DNA from: Kitasatospora phosalacinea
GTDB lineage: Bacteria > Actinomycetota > Actinomycetes > Streptomycetales > Streptomycetaceae
Length of the DNA: 64,000 nucleotides
Assembly (NCBI RefSeq): GCF_000716545.1
Contig: NZ_JNWZ01000007.1
Coordinates: 1 to 64,000, forward strand
Direction of reading: 5' to 3'
Shown here in pieces: positions 26,814 to 35,321 of this stretch (within the stretch, counting starts at the first letter, position 1; every line of letters starts with the position of its first letter). The translations under genes and the position numbers were made by a program. The notes under the pieces are model-generated. The model was not told where the DNA came from. It made no database searches and was given only the letters and a program-made list of their open reading frames with translations.

Positions 26814-28460
26814 CTACGCCTCGGTGACCTTCCCGTCCGCGACCACCAGGCGGCGGTTCACCTGCACGGCCTCCAGCATCCGCCGGTCGTGGGTGACCAG
26901 CAGCAGGGTGCCGGTGTACGAGGCGAGCGCCGCCTCCAACTGCTCGATCGCCGGCAGGTCCAGGTGGTTGGTCGGCTCGTCCAGCACCAGCAGGTTCACC
27001 CCGCGCCCCTGCAGCAGCGCCAGCGCCGCCCTGGTCCGCTCGCCCGGGGAGAGCGTCGCGGCCGGGCGCAGCACGTGCACCGCCTTCAGGCCGAACTTGG
27101 CCAGCAGGGTGCGCACGTCCTCCGGGTTGAGCTCCGGCACGGCGGCCGAGAACGCCTCCAGCAGCGGACGCCCGGCGTCCTTGCCGAACAGGTGCCCGCG
27201 GGCCTGCTCCACCTCGCCGATCAGCACACCCGAACCCAGCGCCGCCGAGCCCGAGTCCAGCTCCAGCCGGCCCAGCAGCGCCGCCAGCAGCGTCGACTTG
27301 CCCGCGCCGTTCGCACCGGTGATCGCCACCCGGTCCGCCCAGTCGATCTGCAGGTCCACCGGCCCGAACGCGAACTCCCCGCGCCGGACGGCCGCCTGCC
27401 GCAGCGTCGCCACCACCGAGCCGGAGCGCGGCGCGGCGGCGATCTCCATCCGCAGGTCCCACTCCTTGCGGGGCTCCTCCACCACGTCCAGGCGCTCGAT
27501 CATCCGCTGGGTCTGCCGGGCCTTCGCGGCCTGCTTCTCGGTCGACTCGGCGCGCTGCGCCCGGGCCTTCTTGTCGTTGTCGCCGCCCTTGCGCCGGGCG
27601 TTGCGGACGCCGTGCTCCATCCAGTTGCGCTGCATCTGGGCGCGCGCCTCCAGACCGGCCCTGGTGTCCGCGAACTCCTCGTACTGCTCGCGGGCGTGCC
27701 GCCGGGAGACCGCCCGCTCCTCCAGGTACGCGTCGTAGCCGCCGCCGTACAGGTTCACCTGGCCCTGGTGCAGGTCGAGTTCGAGGACGCGGGTGACGGT
27801 GCGGGCCAGGAACTCGCGGTCGTGGCTGATCAGCACGGTGCCCGCGCGCAGGCCCTTCACGAACGCCTCCAGGCGCTCCAGGCCGTCCAGGTCCAGGTCG
27901 TTGGTGGGCTCGTCCAGCAGGAACACGTCGTAGCGCGACAGCAGCAGCGAGGCCAGGCCCGCCCGGGCGGCCTGGCCGCCGGACAGCGCCGTCATCGGCA
28001 GGTCCAGCGACACCTTCAGGCCCAGCGAGTCGGCGACCTCCTCGGCCCGCTCCTCCAAGTCCGCGCCGCCCAACTCCAGCCAGCGGTCCAGGCCCACCGC
28101 GTACGCGTCGTCCGCGCCCGGACGGCCCTCCACCAGGCCCTTGGTGGCCTCGTCCAGCGCCGCCTGCGCCGCCGCCACGCCGGTGCGGCGGGCCAGGAAG
28201 TCGCGCACCGACTCGCCCTCCCGGCGCTCCGGCTCCTGCGGCAGGTGGCCGACGTTCGCGGTCGGCGGGCTCAGCTTGAGGCTGCCGCCCTCCGGGGCGT
28301 CCAGCCCGGCGAGCAGCCGCAGCAGGGTCGACTTGCCCGCGCCGTTCACCCCGACCAGGCCGATCACGTCCCCGGGGGCGACGACCAGGTCCAGCCCGGA
28401 GAACAGCGTGCGCTCGCCGTGGCCGGCGGCGAGGTCCTTGACGACGAGAGTGGCAGTCAT
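26814..28460 (-). CDS. ABC-F family ATPase
   Basis: A 548-residue cytosolic protein with two ABC domains and no membrane helices. Domain 1 has GVNGAGKST, LSGGQAARAG and LLDEPTNDLD; domain 2 has GANGAGKST, LSPGERTRAA and LVLDEPTNHLD. A charged linker of about 80 residues (from about 240) joins them, matching the ribosome-contacting P-site tRNA interaction motif of ABC-F proteins. They act on stalled or antibiotic-bound ribosomes. TAGAAT (28470-28475 or one base on) ten bases before the ATG is a likely -10, with no WblC-like motif, so expression may be constitutive. It is divergent from a second ABC-F gene. Confidence 0.92.
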   Translation of the reverse strand: MTATLVVKDLAAGHGERTLFSGLDLVVAPGDVIGLVGVNGAGKSTLLRLLAGLDAPEGGSLKLSPPTANVGHLPQEPERREGESVRDFLARRTGVAAAQAALDEATKGLVEGRPGADDAYAVGLDRWLELGGADLEERAEEVADSLGLKVSLDLPMTALSGGQAARAGLASLLLSRYDVFLLDEPTNDLDLDGLERLEAFVKGLRAGTVLISHDREFLARTVTRVLELDLHQGQVNLYGGGYDAYLEERAVSRRHAREQYEEFADTRAGLEARAQMQRNWMEHGVRNARRKGGDNDKKARAQRAESTEKQAAKARQTQRMIERLDVVEEPRKEWDLRMEIAAAPRSGSVVATLRQAAVRRGEFAFGPVDLQIDWADRVAITGANGAGKSTLLAALLGRLELDSGSAALGSGVLIGEVEQARGHLFGKDAGRPLLEAFSAAVPELNPEDVRTLLAKFGLKAVHVLRPAATLSPGERTRAALALLQGRGVNLLVLDEPTNHLDLPAIEQLEAALASYTGTLLLVTHDRRMLEAVQVNRRLVVADGKVTEA

Positions 28461-28533
28461 GATGGGGTCGATTCTAGGCGGCGGCGCGAAGCCCTCCGGA
28501 CGGGCGGCGGGGGCACCGCCGGACGCCGGGACC

Positions 28534-28571
28534 TAATTCCGTTGCGGGGGCCGCAGCGGGTTCCGTACCCT
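28534..28571 (+). promoter_or_regulatory. WblC/WhiB7-type promoter of the second ABC-F gene
   Basis: TAATT (28534-28538) stands three bases upstream of the -35 TTGCGG (28542-28547), followed by an 18-base spacer and -10 TACCCT (28566-28571). An AT-rich block at exactly this distance from the -35 is the mark of promoters activated by WhiB7 (mycobacteria) and WblC (streptomycetes), whose regulon includes ABC-F genes induced by ribosome-targeting antibiotics. The run of A/T is conspicuous in this GC-rich region. Confidence 0.65.
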
Positions 28572-28608
28572 CGAAGACGTCACAACCCCGCACGTCTGGA
28601 GAAGGCCG

Positions 28609-28620
28609 TTGCTCGTCTGA
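28609..28620 (+). CDS. Putative leader ORF (Met-Leu-Val-stop)
   Basis: TTG-CTC-GTC-TGA in the leader of the ABC-F gene, with GGAG seven bases upstream (28598-28601) and AGAAGG between. Very short ORFs of this kind precede many antibiotic-inducible ABC-F and resistance genes, where ribosome stalling changes leader RNA folding. It ends 233 bases before the ABC-F start. That it is translated is inference. Confidence 0.45.
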   Translation: MLV

Positions 28621-28733
28621 GGTCATGAGACACCGCGCCACGCCACACACCCGTGTCCTTTCCGGGTCGGTCGGCGTGCGGGCGCGAGTGCGACCTCGGC
28701 AGGGCAGCGATCCACGGCTCCCGCGCGGGTTCC

Positions 28734-28751
28734 CCGTCCCTCCTGGGACGG
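28734..28751 (+). promoter_or_regulatory. Leader RNA hairpin, possible attenuator
   Basis: CCGTCCC-TCCT-GGGACGG forms a seven-base perfect stem with a four-base loop in the 280-base leader of the ABC-F mRNA, between the short leader ORF and the start codon. Nearby direct repeats (CCGCGACGG twice at about 28757-28778) offer competing pairings. Attenuator role is inference. Confidence 0.35.
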
Positions 28752-28853
28752 CCTCCCCGCGACGGTCCTCCGCGACGGCCCCCCGTGCTCCCGCGTCCCC
28801 GGTGTCTCCCGTGTTGCTCCCCATCCCCGCGCGGCAACCTCCAGGAGGCCCTC

Positions 28854-30470
28854 ATGGCGCAACCCACCACCTCGATCCTCTGCACCGACCTCGGCTTCGA
28901 GTGGCCCGACGGCCGCCCGGTGCTGAGCGGTTTCCACCTCGCCGTCGGCCCCGGCCGCACCGGGCTGGTCGGTCTCAACGGCGCGGGCAAGTCCACGCTG
29001 CTGCGGCTGATCGCGGGCGAACTCACCCCCGCCACCGGCACCGTCCGGGTCGCGGGCGAACTCGCCTACCTGCCACAGGACCTGACGGTCGCGGCCGGGC
29101 AGCGGGTGGACGAGACGCTCGGCATCCGGGCCCAGCGCGAGGCCCTGCACGCCATCGAGTCCGGAGACGTGGACGAGCGCCACTTCACCGCCGTCGGCGA
29201 CGACTGGGACGTCGAGGAGCGCGCCCGCGCCACCCTCGACCGCCTCGGCCTCGCCGAGCTCGACCTCGACCGCACCACCGGCGAACTCTCCGGCGGCCAG
29301 GCCGTCCTGCTGCACCTCGCCGCCCTGCTGCTGCGCCGCCCCGACGTCCTGCTGCTCGACGAGCCCACCAACAACCTGGACGTCCAGGCCAGGGCCCGGC
29401 TGTACGACGCGGTGGCCGCCTTCCCCGGCGTGCTGCTGCTGGTCAGCCACGACCGCGAACTACTGGACCGGGTCGACCAGATCGCCGACCTGCGGGACGG
29501 CGAAGTCACCTGGTACGGCGGCAACTTCAGCGCCTACCAGGAGGCGCTGGAGACCGAGCAGGAGGCCGCCGAACGCCTGGTCCGCAACGCCGGAGCCGAC
29601 GTCAAGCGGCAGAAACGGGATCTGGTCGAGGCCGGCCAGCGGCTCGCCAAGTCCGCCGCCTACGGCAAGCAGCGCTCGGTGCGCCGCAACGACCCCAAGG
29701 CCCTGGCCGACAAGCTCCAGGCCAAGGGCGAGGAGACCGCGGGCCGCCTGCGCGGCATGCACGCCGAACGCCTCAACGAGGCCAAGGAGCGCCTGGCCAC
29801 CGCCGAGGAGGCCGTCCGCGACGACGCCGAGATCCGGATCGACCTGCCCCGCACCGCCGTCCCCGCCGGGCGCACCGTCCTCACCCTGGAGGGCGTCCGG
29901 CTCGCCCACGGCGGCCGCGGCCGCGTCGACCTGGACTTGCGCGGCCCCGAACGGATCGCCCTGACCGGCCGCAACGGCTCCGGCAAGACCACGCTGCTGC
30001 GCACCATCGCCGGTGAACTCGCCCCCGCCGAGGGCATGGTCACCACCCCGGTGCAACTGCGGTACCTCCCGCAGCAGTTGGACGTCCTGGACGACGAGGA
30101 GACGGTCTTCCGGAACGTCAAGGCGCACGCCCCCACCGCCACCGACAACGAGATCCGGGCCCGGCTGGCCCGCTTCCTGTTCCGCGGCGCCCGCGCCGAC
30201 CAGCCGGCCGGCACCCTCTCCGGCGGCGAGCGCTTCCGGGCGACGCTGGCCGCCCTCCTGCTGGCCGACCCGCCCCCGCAGCTCCTGCTGCTCGACGAAC
30301 CCACCAACAACCTCGACCTGGCCAGCGTCCGTCAGCTCACCCAGGCCCTGGCGGGGTACCGCGGCACGCTGATCGTCGCCAGCCACGACCTCCCCTTCCT
30401 CCGGGAGATCGGCATCACCCGCTGGCTGGAGTGGGAGGGGGGTGAACTGCGCCCGACCGATCCCCGCTGA
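28854..30470 (+). CDS. Antibiotic-resistance-type ABC-F ATPase
   Basis: A 538-residue two-domain ABC-F protein, no membrane helices. Domain 1: GLNGAGKST, LSGGQAVLL, LLLDEPTNNLD. Domain 2: GRNGSGKTT, LSGGERFRA, LLLDEPTNNLD. The interdomain linker (about 235-330, rich in Lys/Arg/Glu) is the region that reaches into the ribosome. AGGAGG six bases before the ATG at 28854 fixes the start. A WblC-like promoter and a structured leader with a mini-ORF suggest induction by ribosome-binding antibiotics, so ribosome protection is a reasonable role; which drug class is unknown. Confidence 0.92.
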   Translation: MAQPTTSILCTDLGFEWPDGRPVLSGFHLAVGPGRTGLVGLNGAGKSTLLRLIAGELTPATGTVRVAGELAYLPQDLTVAAGQRVDETLGIRAQREALHAIESGDVDERHFTAVGDDWDVEERARATLDRLGLAELDLDRTTGELSGGQAVLLHLAALLLRRPDVLLLDEPTNNLDVQARARLYDAVAAFPGVLLLVSHDRELLDRVDQIADLRDGEVTWYGGNFSAYQEALETEQEAAERLVRNAGADVKRQKRDLVEAGQRLAKSAAYGKQRSVRRNDPKALADKLQAKGEETAGRLRGMHAERLNEAKERLATAEEAVRDDAEIRIDLPRTAVPAGRTVLTLEGVRLAHGGRGRVDLDLRGPERIALTGRNGSGKTTLLRTIAGELAPAEGMVTTPVQLRYLPQQLDVLDDEETVFRNVKAHAPTATDNEIRARLARFLFRGARADQPAGTLSGGERFRATLAALLLADPPPQLLLLDEPTNNLDLASVRQLTQALAGYRGTLIVASHDLPFLREIGITRWLEWEGGELRPTDPR

Positions 30471-30528
30471 CCGCCGACGGCCTCCGCCCCGCCCGCCGCC
30501 CGTCCCCGCTGTCCGTCCCCGCCCGCCC

Positions 30529-30608
30529 CGGCGTCCCGCCCCCGGCGTCCCGCCCCCGGCGTCCCGCCCCCGGCGTCCCGTTGCGGCGTCCCGTTGCGGT
30601 GTCCGCAC
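30529..30608. repeat. GGCGTCCCG tandem repeat
   Basis: Three exact 14-base copies of CGGCGTCCCGCCCC (30529-30570) are followed by two 13-base variants CGGCGTCCCGTTG (30571-30596) and a partial copy. It fills much of the 220-base gap between the ABC-F and EPSP synthase genes. No coding frame through it is credible. Confidence 0.75.
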
Positions 30609-30690
30609 AGTGGGACGAGTGGGACGGGGCGGGGGCCGGCGGGGCAGGATCGGGGTGGTCCTGTTGTCGTTCCCCGCTGGAGTGTGCGCC

Positions 30691-31923
30691 GTGGCGCTGG
30701 TCGAGATCCCCGGTTCGAAGTCGGTGACGGCGCGCGCGCTGTTCCTGGCCGCGGCGGCGGACGGGGTGACGACGCTGGTGCGGCCGCTGGTGTCGGACGA
30801 CACCGAGGGCTTCGCGGAGGGGCTGCTCGCGCTCGGGTACCGGGTGGAGCGGGAGGCCCGGGAGTGGCGGATCACCGGCCGCCCGCAGGGGCCGGGGGCC
30901 GACGGCGCCTCGGTGTTCTGCCGGGACGGCGCGACCACCGCCCGCTTCCTGCCGACGCTGGCCGCCGCCGGGCACGGCACCTTCCACTTCGACGCGTCCG
31001 AGCAGATGCGCCGCCGCCCGCTCGGCCCGCTCACCACCGCGCTGCGCGAGCTCGGCGTGCGGCTGGAGCACCACGGCGCCGAGGGCCACCACCCGCTGAG
31101 CATCGAGGCGGCCGGGGTCGAGGGCGGCGAGGTGACGCTCGACGCCGGGCTCTCCTCGCAGTACCTGACGGCGCTGCTGCTGCTCGGCCCGCTCACCCGC
31201 ACCGGCCTGCGGATCCGCGTCACCGACCTGGTCTCCGCCCCGTACGTCGAGATCACCCTGGCGATGATGCGCGGCTTCGGCGTCGAGGTGGCCCGCGAGG
31301 GGAACGTGTTCGACGTTCCGGCGGGCGGCTACACCGCCGCCCGGTACCCGGTCGAGCCGGACGCCTCCACCGCCTCGTACTTCTTCGCCGCCGCCGCGCT
31401 GACCGGCCGCGAGGTGACCGTCCCGGGCCTGGGCCGGGGCGCGCTCCAGGGCGACCTGAAGTTCGTCGAGGTGCTGGAGCGGCTCGGCGCGAAGGTCGAG
31501 ATCGGGGCCGACGCCACCACCGTCACCGGCGGCACGCTCACCGGCGGCACCGTCAACATGCGCGACATCTCCGACACCATGCCGACGCTGGCCGCCATCG
31601 CCCCGTTCGCCTCCGGCCCGATCCGGATCGAGGACGTCTACAACACCCGGATCAAGGAGTGCGACCGGCTCGACGCCTGCGCGGAGAACCTGCGCCGCCA
31701 GGGCGTCGACGTCGCCACCGGCCGGGACTGGATCGAGATCCGCCCGGGCGCCCCGAAGCCGGTGGAGATCGAGACCCGCGGCGACCACCGGATCGTGATG
31801 TCCTTCGCCGTCGCCGGCCTGCGCACCCCGGGCACGACCTTCGACGACCCGGGCTGCGTGCGCAAGACCTTCCCCGGCTTCCACGACGCGTTCGCCGCCT
31901 GGGCGGCCCGGCCGGAAGGCTGA
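30691..31923 (+). CDS. aroA: 3-phosphoshikimate 1-carboxyvinyltransferase (EPSP synthase) homolog
   Basis: A 410-residue EPSP synthase-family protein; the enzyme joins shikimate 3-phosphate and phosphoenolpyruvate in aromatic amino acid synthesis. Present are PGSKSVTARALFLAA (substrate lysine), DGATTARFLPTLAA, SQYLTALLLL, the catalytic aspartate region ISDTMPTLAA, NTRIKECDRLDACAENLRRQG (catalytic glutamate and PEP-binding Arg) and GDHRIVMSFAVAGL. GTG at 30691 has GGAG eight bases upstream. No other shikimate gene is near. Its place beside a resistance-type ABC-F gene could mean a second copy serving secondary metabolism, but it could be the only aroA. Confidence 0.88.
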   Translation: MALVEIPGSKSVTARALFLAAAADGVTTLVRPLVSDDTEGFAEGLLALGYRVEREAREWRITGRPQGPGADGASVFCRDGATTARFLPTLAAAGHGTFHFDASEQMRRRPLGPLTTALRELGVRLEHHGAEGHHPLSIEAAGVEGGEVTLDAGLSSQYLTALLLLGPLTRTGLRIRVTDLVSAPYVEITLAMMRGFGVEVAREGNVFDVPAGGYTAARYPVEPDASTASYFFAAAALTGREVTVPGLGRGALQGDLKFVEVLERLGAKVEIGADATTVTGGTLTGGTVNMRDISDTMPTLAAIAPFASGPIRIEDVYNTRIKECDRLDACAENLRRQGVDVATGRDWIEIRPGAPKPVEIETRGDHRIVMSFAVAGLRTPGTTFDDPGCVRKTFPGFHDAFAAWAARPEG

Positions 31924-31963
31924 GCCGCCCGGGGCGGCGGAGGGGGAGGGGCGGGGTCCGGGG

Positions 31964-32818
31964 TCAGTCCTTCACCGCGCCGCCCAGGCCCGACACCATG
32001 TGCCGCTGGACCAGCACGAAGAAGACCAGCACCGGCACCGTCATCAGGGTCGAGGCGGCCATGATGCCGCCCCAGTCGTTCTCGTCCGGCTTGAAGAACA
32101 CCATCAGCGCGGCCGGCAGCGTCTGGTGGTCGGTGTCCAGGATCAGCGTCTTGGCGAACACGAAGTCGTTCCAGGCCGTGATGAAGGAGAACACGCTGGT
32201 CGCCGCCAGGCCGGGGGCGACCAGCGGGAACAGGATCCGCCACAGGATGGTGAACCGGCTCGCCCCGTCGATCCGGGCCGCCTCCTCCAGCGACTCCGGC
32301 ACCGCCGCCACGAACCCGCGCAGCATCCACACCGCGAACGGCAGCGAGAACGCCAGGTTCACCAGCATCAGCGAGCCCAGCGAGGACAGGCCGAAGCCCG
32401 GCGCGACCGAGCCGATGTCCCGGACCAGGAAGAACAGCGGGATGGTCAGCGCCTCCACCGGCACCATCTGCGCCACCAGGAACATGATCAGGACGGTGGT
32501 CCTGAACCTGAACTTGAACCGGGACAGCGCCACCGCCGCCAGGAACGCGACCGCGGCGGACACCACCACCACGACCACCGCCACCAGCATGCTGTTCACG
32601 AAGTACCGCCCGAAGCCGGACACCCCCAGCGCGTTGCGGAAGTTCTCCAGCGTCGGCGCGAACGTCCACGGCCGCGGGTGCGCCGAGGTGATCTCGCCCT
32701 TCGGCTTCAGCGCCGACAGCACCATCCAGTACAGCGGGAACACCGTCAGCAGGGCCAGCACCACGGCGGCGGTGTTCGCCCCCTGCCGCAGCACCCGGTT
32801 GTCGCGCTTGCTGATCAC
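31964..32818 (-). CDS. Carbohydrate ABC transporter permease (MalG type)
   Basis: A 284-residue inner-membrane permease with six predicted helices and the EAA loop EEAARIDGAS that docks the ATPase. The length and the N-terminal FPLYWMVLSALKP are typical of MalG/CUT1 second permeases. The GTG at 32818 overlaps the stop of the upstream permease gene by four bases, with GGAGG four bases before it, so the two are translationally coupled. It is the last gene of the three-gene transporter operon; no ATP-binding subunit is encoded, as in streptomycetes where one shared MsiK-type ATPase serves several such systems. Confidence 0.92.
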   Translation of the reverse strand: MISKRDNRVLRQGANTAAVVLALLTVFPLYWMVLSALKPKGEITSAHPRPWTFAPTLENFRNALGVSGFGRYFVNSMLVAVVVVVVSAAVAFLAAVALSRFKFRFRTTVLIMFLVAQMVPVEALTIPLFFLVRDIGSVAPGFGLSSLGSLMLVNLAFSLPFAVWMLRGFVAAVPESLEEAARIDGASRFTILWRILFPLVAPGLAATSVFSFITAWNDFVFAKTLILDTDHQTLPAALMVFFKPDENDWGGIMAASTLMTVPVLVFFVLVQRHMVSGLGGAVKD

Positions 32819-33795
32819 AGTTCCTCCCCGGAGCGGCGCAGGCTGCGGACGTAGACGGCGGTGACGCCCAGCAGGATCAGCGTCATCAGGACGCCGATCG
32901 CCGCGCCGAGGCTGTAGTTCTCGGCGACGAACGCCTTCTGGTAGGCGTAGACGTTGAGCACCAGGTTCTGGCCGGCGATGCCGCCGCCCCCGGTCATCAC
33001 GTAGATCTGGGTGAACACCTTGAAGTCCCAGATGACCGACTGGATCACCACGATCACCAGCAGCGGCCGCAGCATCGGCAGCATGATCTTCCGGAAGACC
33101 GTGACCGTCCCGGCGCCGTCCAGCCGGGCGGCCTCCACCACGGAGTCCGGGATCGCCTGGATGCCCGCGTACAGGGTGATCATCACGAACGGGAAGCTGT
33201 GCCAGACCACGACCACGGCGACCATCGCGAACGCCGACCACTTGTCGTACATCCAGTTGTGGCCCTGGGTGCCGAGGACCTCGTTGACCAGGCCGGAGTT
33301 GGTGTCCAGCAGGAACATCCACACCGTGGAGCCGGTCATGGCGGGCGCCGCCCAGGCGCCCAGCGCGCCGAACATCAGCATCAGCCGGGGCCACCTGCCG
33401 ACCCGGGTCAGCAGCACCGCGCAGGTCGCGCCGACCGCCAGGGTGGCCAGCACGCAGAACGCGGCGAACGCCAGGGTCTGGCCGAGCACCGACCAGAACT
33501 GCTCGTCGCCCAGCACGTCGGTGTAGTTCGACAGCCCGACGAACTCGGTCGGCACCCCGCCGGACGCCTGCGGCTGCCCGAACTTCAGCACCGACAGCAG
33601 GCCCAGCTGGTACAGCGGGTAGCCGAACAGCGGGATCAGCACCAGGGCGGCCGGCAGCAGCAGCCACAGCGGGACGGGGATCCGGGCCAGTGGCCCGGAG
33701 CGGCGGCGGCCCGGGGCGGGGGCGCCGCCCGCCCGGCGGACCGGGGAGTCCCCCCGGTCCGCCGGGGCGGTGACGGTCGTGGCAGGCATCGACAA
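32815..33795 (-). CDS. Carbohydrate ABC transporter permease (MalF type)
   Basis: A 326-residue permease with a basic, Pro-rich cytosolic N-terminus of about 40 residues, then six helices and the EAA loop VEAARLDGAG. It pairs with the MalG-type permease to form the sugar channel. TTG at 33795 is preferred because GAGGAG is six bases upstream; the ATG two codons later has a 12-base spacing. It lies 25 bases after the solute-binding protein gene in the same operon. The sugar is unknown. Confidence 0.92.
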   Translation of the reverse strand: MSMPATTVTAPADRGDSPVRRAGGAPAPGRRRSGPLARIPVPLWLLLPAALVLIPLFGYPLYQLGLLSVLKFGQPQASGGVPTEFVGLSNYTDVLGDEQFWSVLGQTLAFAAFCVLATLAVGATCAVLLTRVGRWPRLMLMFGALGAWAAPAMTGSTVWMFLLDTNSGLVNEVLGTQGHNWMYDKWSAFAMVAVVVVWHSFPFVMITLYAGIQAIPDSVVEAARLDGAGTVTVFRKIMLPMLRPLLVIVVIQSVIWDFKVFTQIYVMTGGGGIAGQNLVLNVYAYQKAFVAENYSLGAAIGVLMTLILLGVTAVYVRSLRRSGEEL

Positions 33796-33820
33796 CTTCC
33801 GCTCCTCTACGGGCTCGGGA

Positions 33821-35119
33821 CTACTTGCCGCTGAACGAGGAGTTCATCGCGGCCGCGGCCTCCTTGGTGGCACCGGCCACGTCGGACTTGCCGGTGATGA
33901 CCTTCTGCAGCATCGTCGGCACCACGTTCTGGGCGTCGATCTTGGCCCAGGCCGCGTCCTTCGGGACGAACTTGGTGCCCGCCGCGATGGTGTCCGTGAA
34001 CGGCTTCAGCCACGGCTGCCGCTGCACCACCTCGGCCCGCGCCGAGGACAGCGTCGGCAGGTTGCCCATCGCGTCGAACAGCGCCAACTGGTTCTTCTTG
34101 GAGGCCAGTTCCTTGATGAAGTCGGACGCCAGGCCGCGGTGCTGGGTCGACTTCATGACACCCAGGTCGTTGCCGCCGGAGAACGCCGGGGCGATCTTCC
34201 CGGCCGCGGTGCCCGGCAGCGGCACGATCGCGTACTTGTCCTTCGCCGCGCCCGCCTCCACCGCGCTGCGCGAGGAGTTCGGCAGGATCGCCATGCCGGC
34301 CTTGCCCGCCGCGAACGCCTCCACGGTCTTGCCGCCGGTCAGGTCGGCGCACTGCTGCGCCGGGCAGATCGCGTCCGTGAACAGGTCGGTGTACTGCTTC
34401 ACGCCGGCCTGCGACTGGGCCGAGTCGATCGCCGAGGCGTACGCCGAACCGCCCCGCGCCGCCAGGTCGCCGCCGTTGGCCCACACGAACGGCAGCGCGC
34501 CGAAGGTGTACTTGCCGCCGACCGCGATGCCCAGCAGGTCGCCGTGCGCGGCCCGCACCTTCTCCGCCGCCGACTTCAGCTCGTCGTACGTGGTCGGCGC
34601 CGACAGGCCCAGCTCGGTGAACACGTCGGTGCGGTAGTACAGCGCCCGCACGCCCAGCCACCACGGCAGGCCGTAGGTCTTGCCGTCCACCACCGCGGTG
34701 TCCTTCAGGTCCTGCGGCAGGTCCTTGCCCTCCTCCCAGCCCGCCAGGTCGGAGGTGATGTCGGCCAGGCCGCCCGAGGCGGTGTAGCCGAACAGGTCGG
34801 TGTTGCCGAACTCCACCACGTCCGGCGCCGAGGACGGGTCGTTGAAGGCGCCCTTCATCTTCTCCGCGCGCGGACCGGCGTCGGTCGGGATGTACGAGAC
34901 CTCCACCTCGACGCCCGCGTGCTTCGCCTTGAAGTCGGCGACGGCCTGCGCCACCACCTGCTCCTTCGGCGCCCGGTTCGCCTCGTCGTACAGCCACACC
35001 TTCACGGTGCCGGTCTGCTTGTCCGCGGACGTCGTGTTCTTCGCGGTGCCCGGCGCGCAGGCCGTGGCCACGGTGCCGGCCAGCACGGCAAGGGCGGCAC
35101 CACGGGCCAGCTTCTTCAT
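33821..35119 (-). CDS. Extracellular solute-binding lipoprotein, sugar ABC transporter
   Basis: A 432-residue family 1 solute-binding protein. The signal peptide (residues 1-21) ends with lipobox VATAC, followed by a short Thr-rich linker and the binding domain starting TGTVKVWLYDEANR. Motifs such as FNDPSSAPDVVEFGN and YGLPWWLGVRALYYRTDVF are those of CUT1 receptors for oligosaccharides. Start choice is open: the Shine-Dalgarno GAGGAG is six bases from a TTG at 35125 and twelve from this ATG. It leads the operon with the two permeases, and the divergent IclR gene probably controls it. Confidence 0.92.
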   Translation of the reverse strand: MKKLARGAALAVLAGTVATACAPGTAKNTTSADKQTGTVKVWLYDEANRAPKEQVVAQAVADFKAKHAGVEVEVSYIPTDAGPRAEKMKGAFNDPSSAPDVVEFGNTDLFGYTASGGLADITSDLAGWEEGKDLPQDLKDTAVVDGKTYGLPWWLGVRALYYRTDVFTELGLSAPTTYDELKSAAEKVRAAHGDLLGIAVGGKYTFGALPFVWANGGDLAARGGSAYASAIDSAQSQAGVKQYTDLFTDAICPAQQCADLTGGKTVEAFAAGKAGMAILPNSSRSAVEAGAAKDKYAIVPLPGTAAGKIAPAFSGGNDLGVMKSTQHRGLASDFIKELASKKNQLALFDAMGNLPTLSSARAEVVQRQPWLKPFTDTIAAGTKFVPKDAAWAKIDAQNVVPTMLQKVITGKSDVAGATKEAAAAMNSSFSGK

Positions 35120-35207
35120 GCTCAACGTCATCTCCTCGCCGCAGCGGGACGCACCTGCGCGCCCCGGGACGAACCGGGACATGCAGTGGGGGATCGGTGT
35201 GAGCGGG

Positions 35208-35268
35208 ACGTTAGAAACTCGCCGGGCACGGCGACAAGAGCAGACCGCGAAAGTTCTGCACTGCAAAA
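35208..35268 (-). promoter_or_regulatory. Transporter promoter and IclR-type operator
   Basis: On the minus strand TTGTCG (35237-35232), an 18-base spacer and TAACGT (35213-35208) form a promoter giving a leader of about 80 bases. A 15-base near-palindrome TTCTGCACTGCAAAA (35254-35268), centred on C35261, lies just upstream of the -35. Its TGCA-C-TGCA core resembles IclR-family operators. Confidence 0.6.
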
Positions 35269-35321
35269 CGATGTGCTGCGGATCTGGCACGAGGACGCCG
35301 CGCGCCGTAGCGTCACACCCC

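Noticed and set aside
28625..30016. Second leader ORF beginning ATG-AGA-CAC just after the MLV ORF
   Set aside because: It runs far into the ABC-F gene in another frame with Arg/Pro-rich sequence; its apparent ribosome site is only two bases from the ATG.
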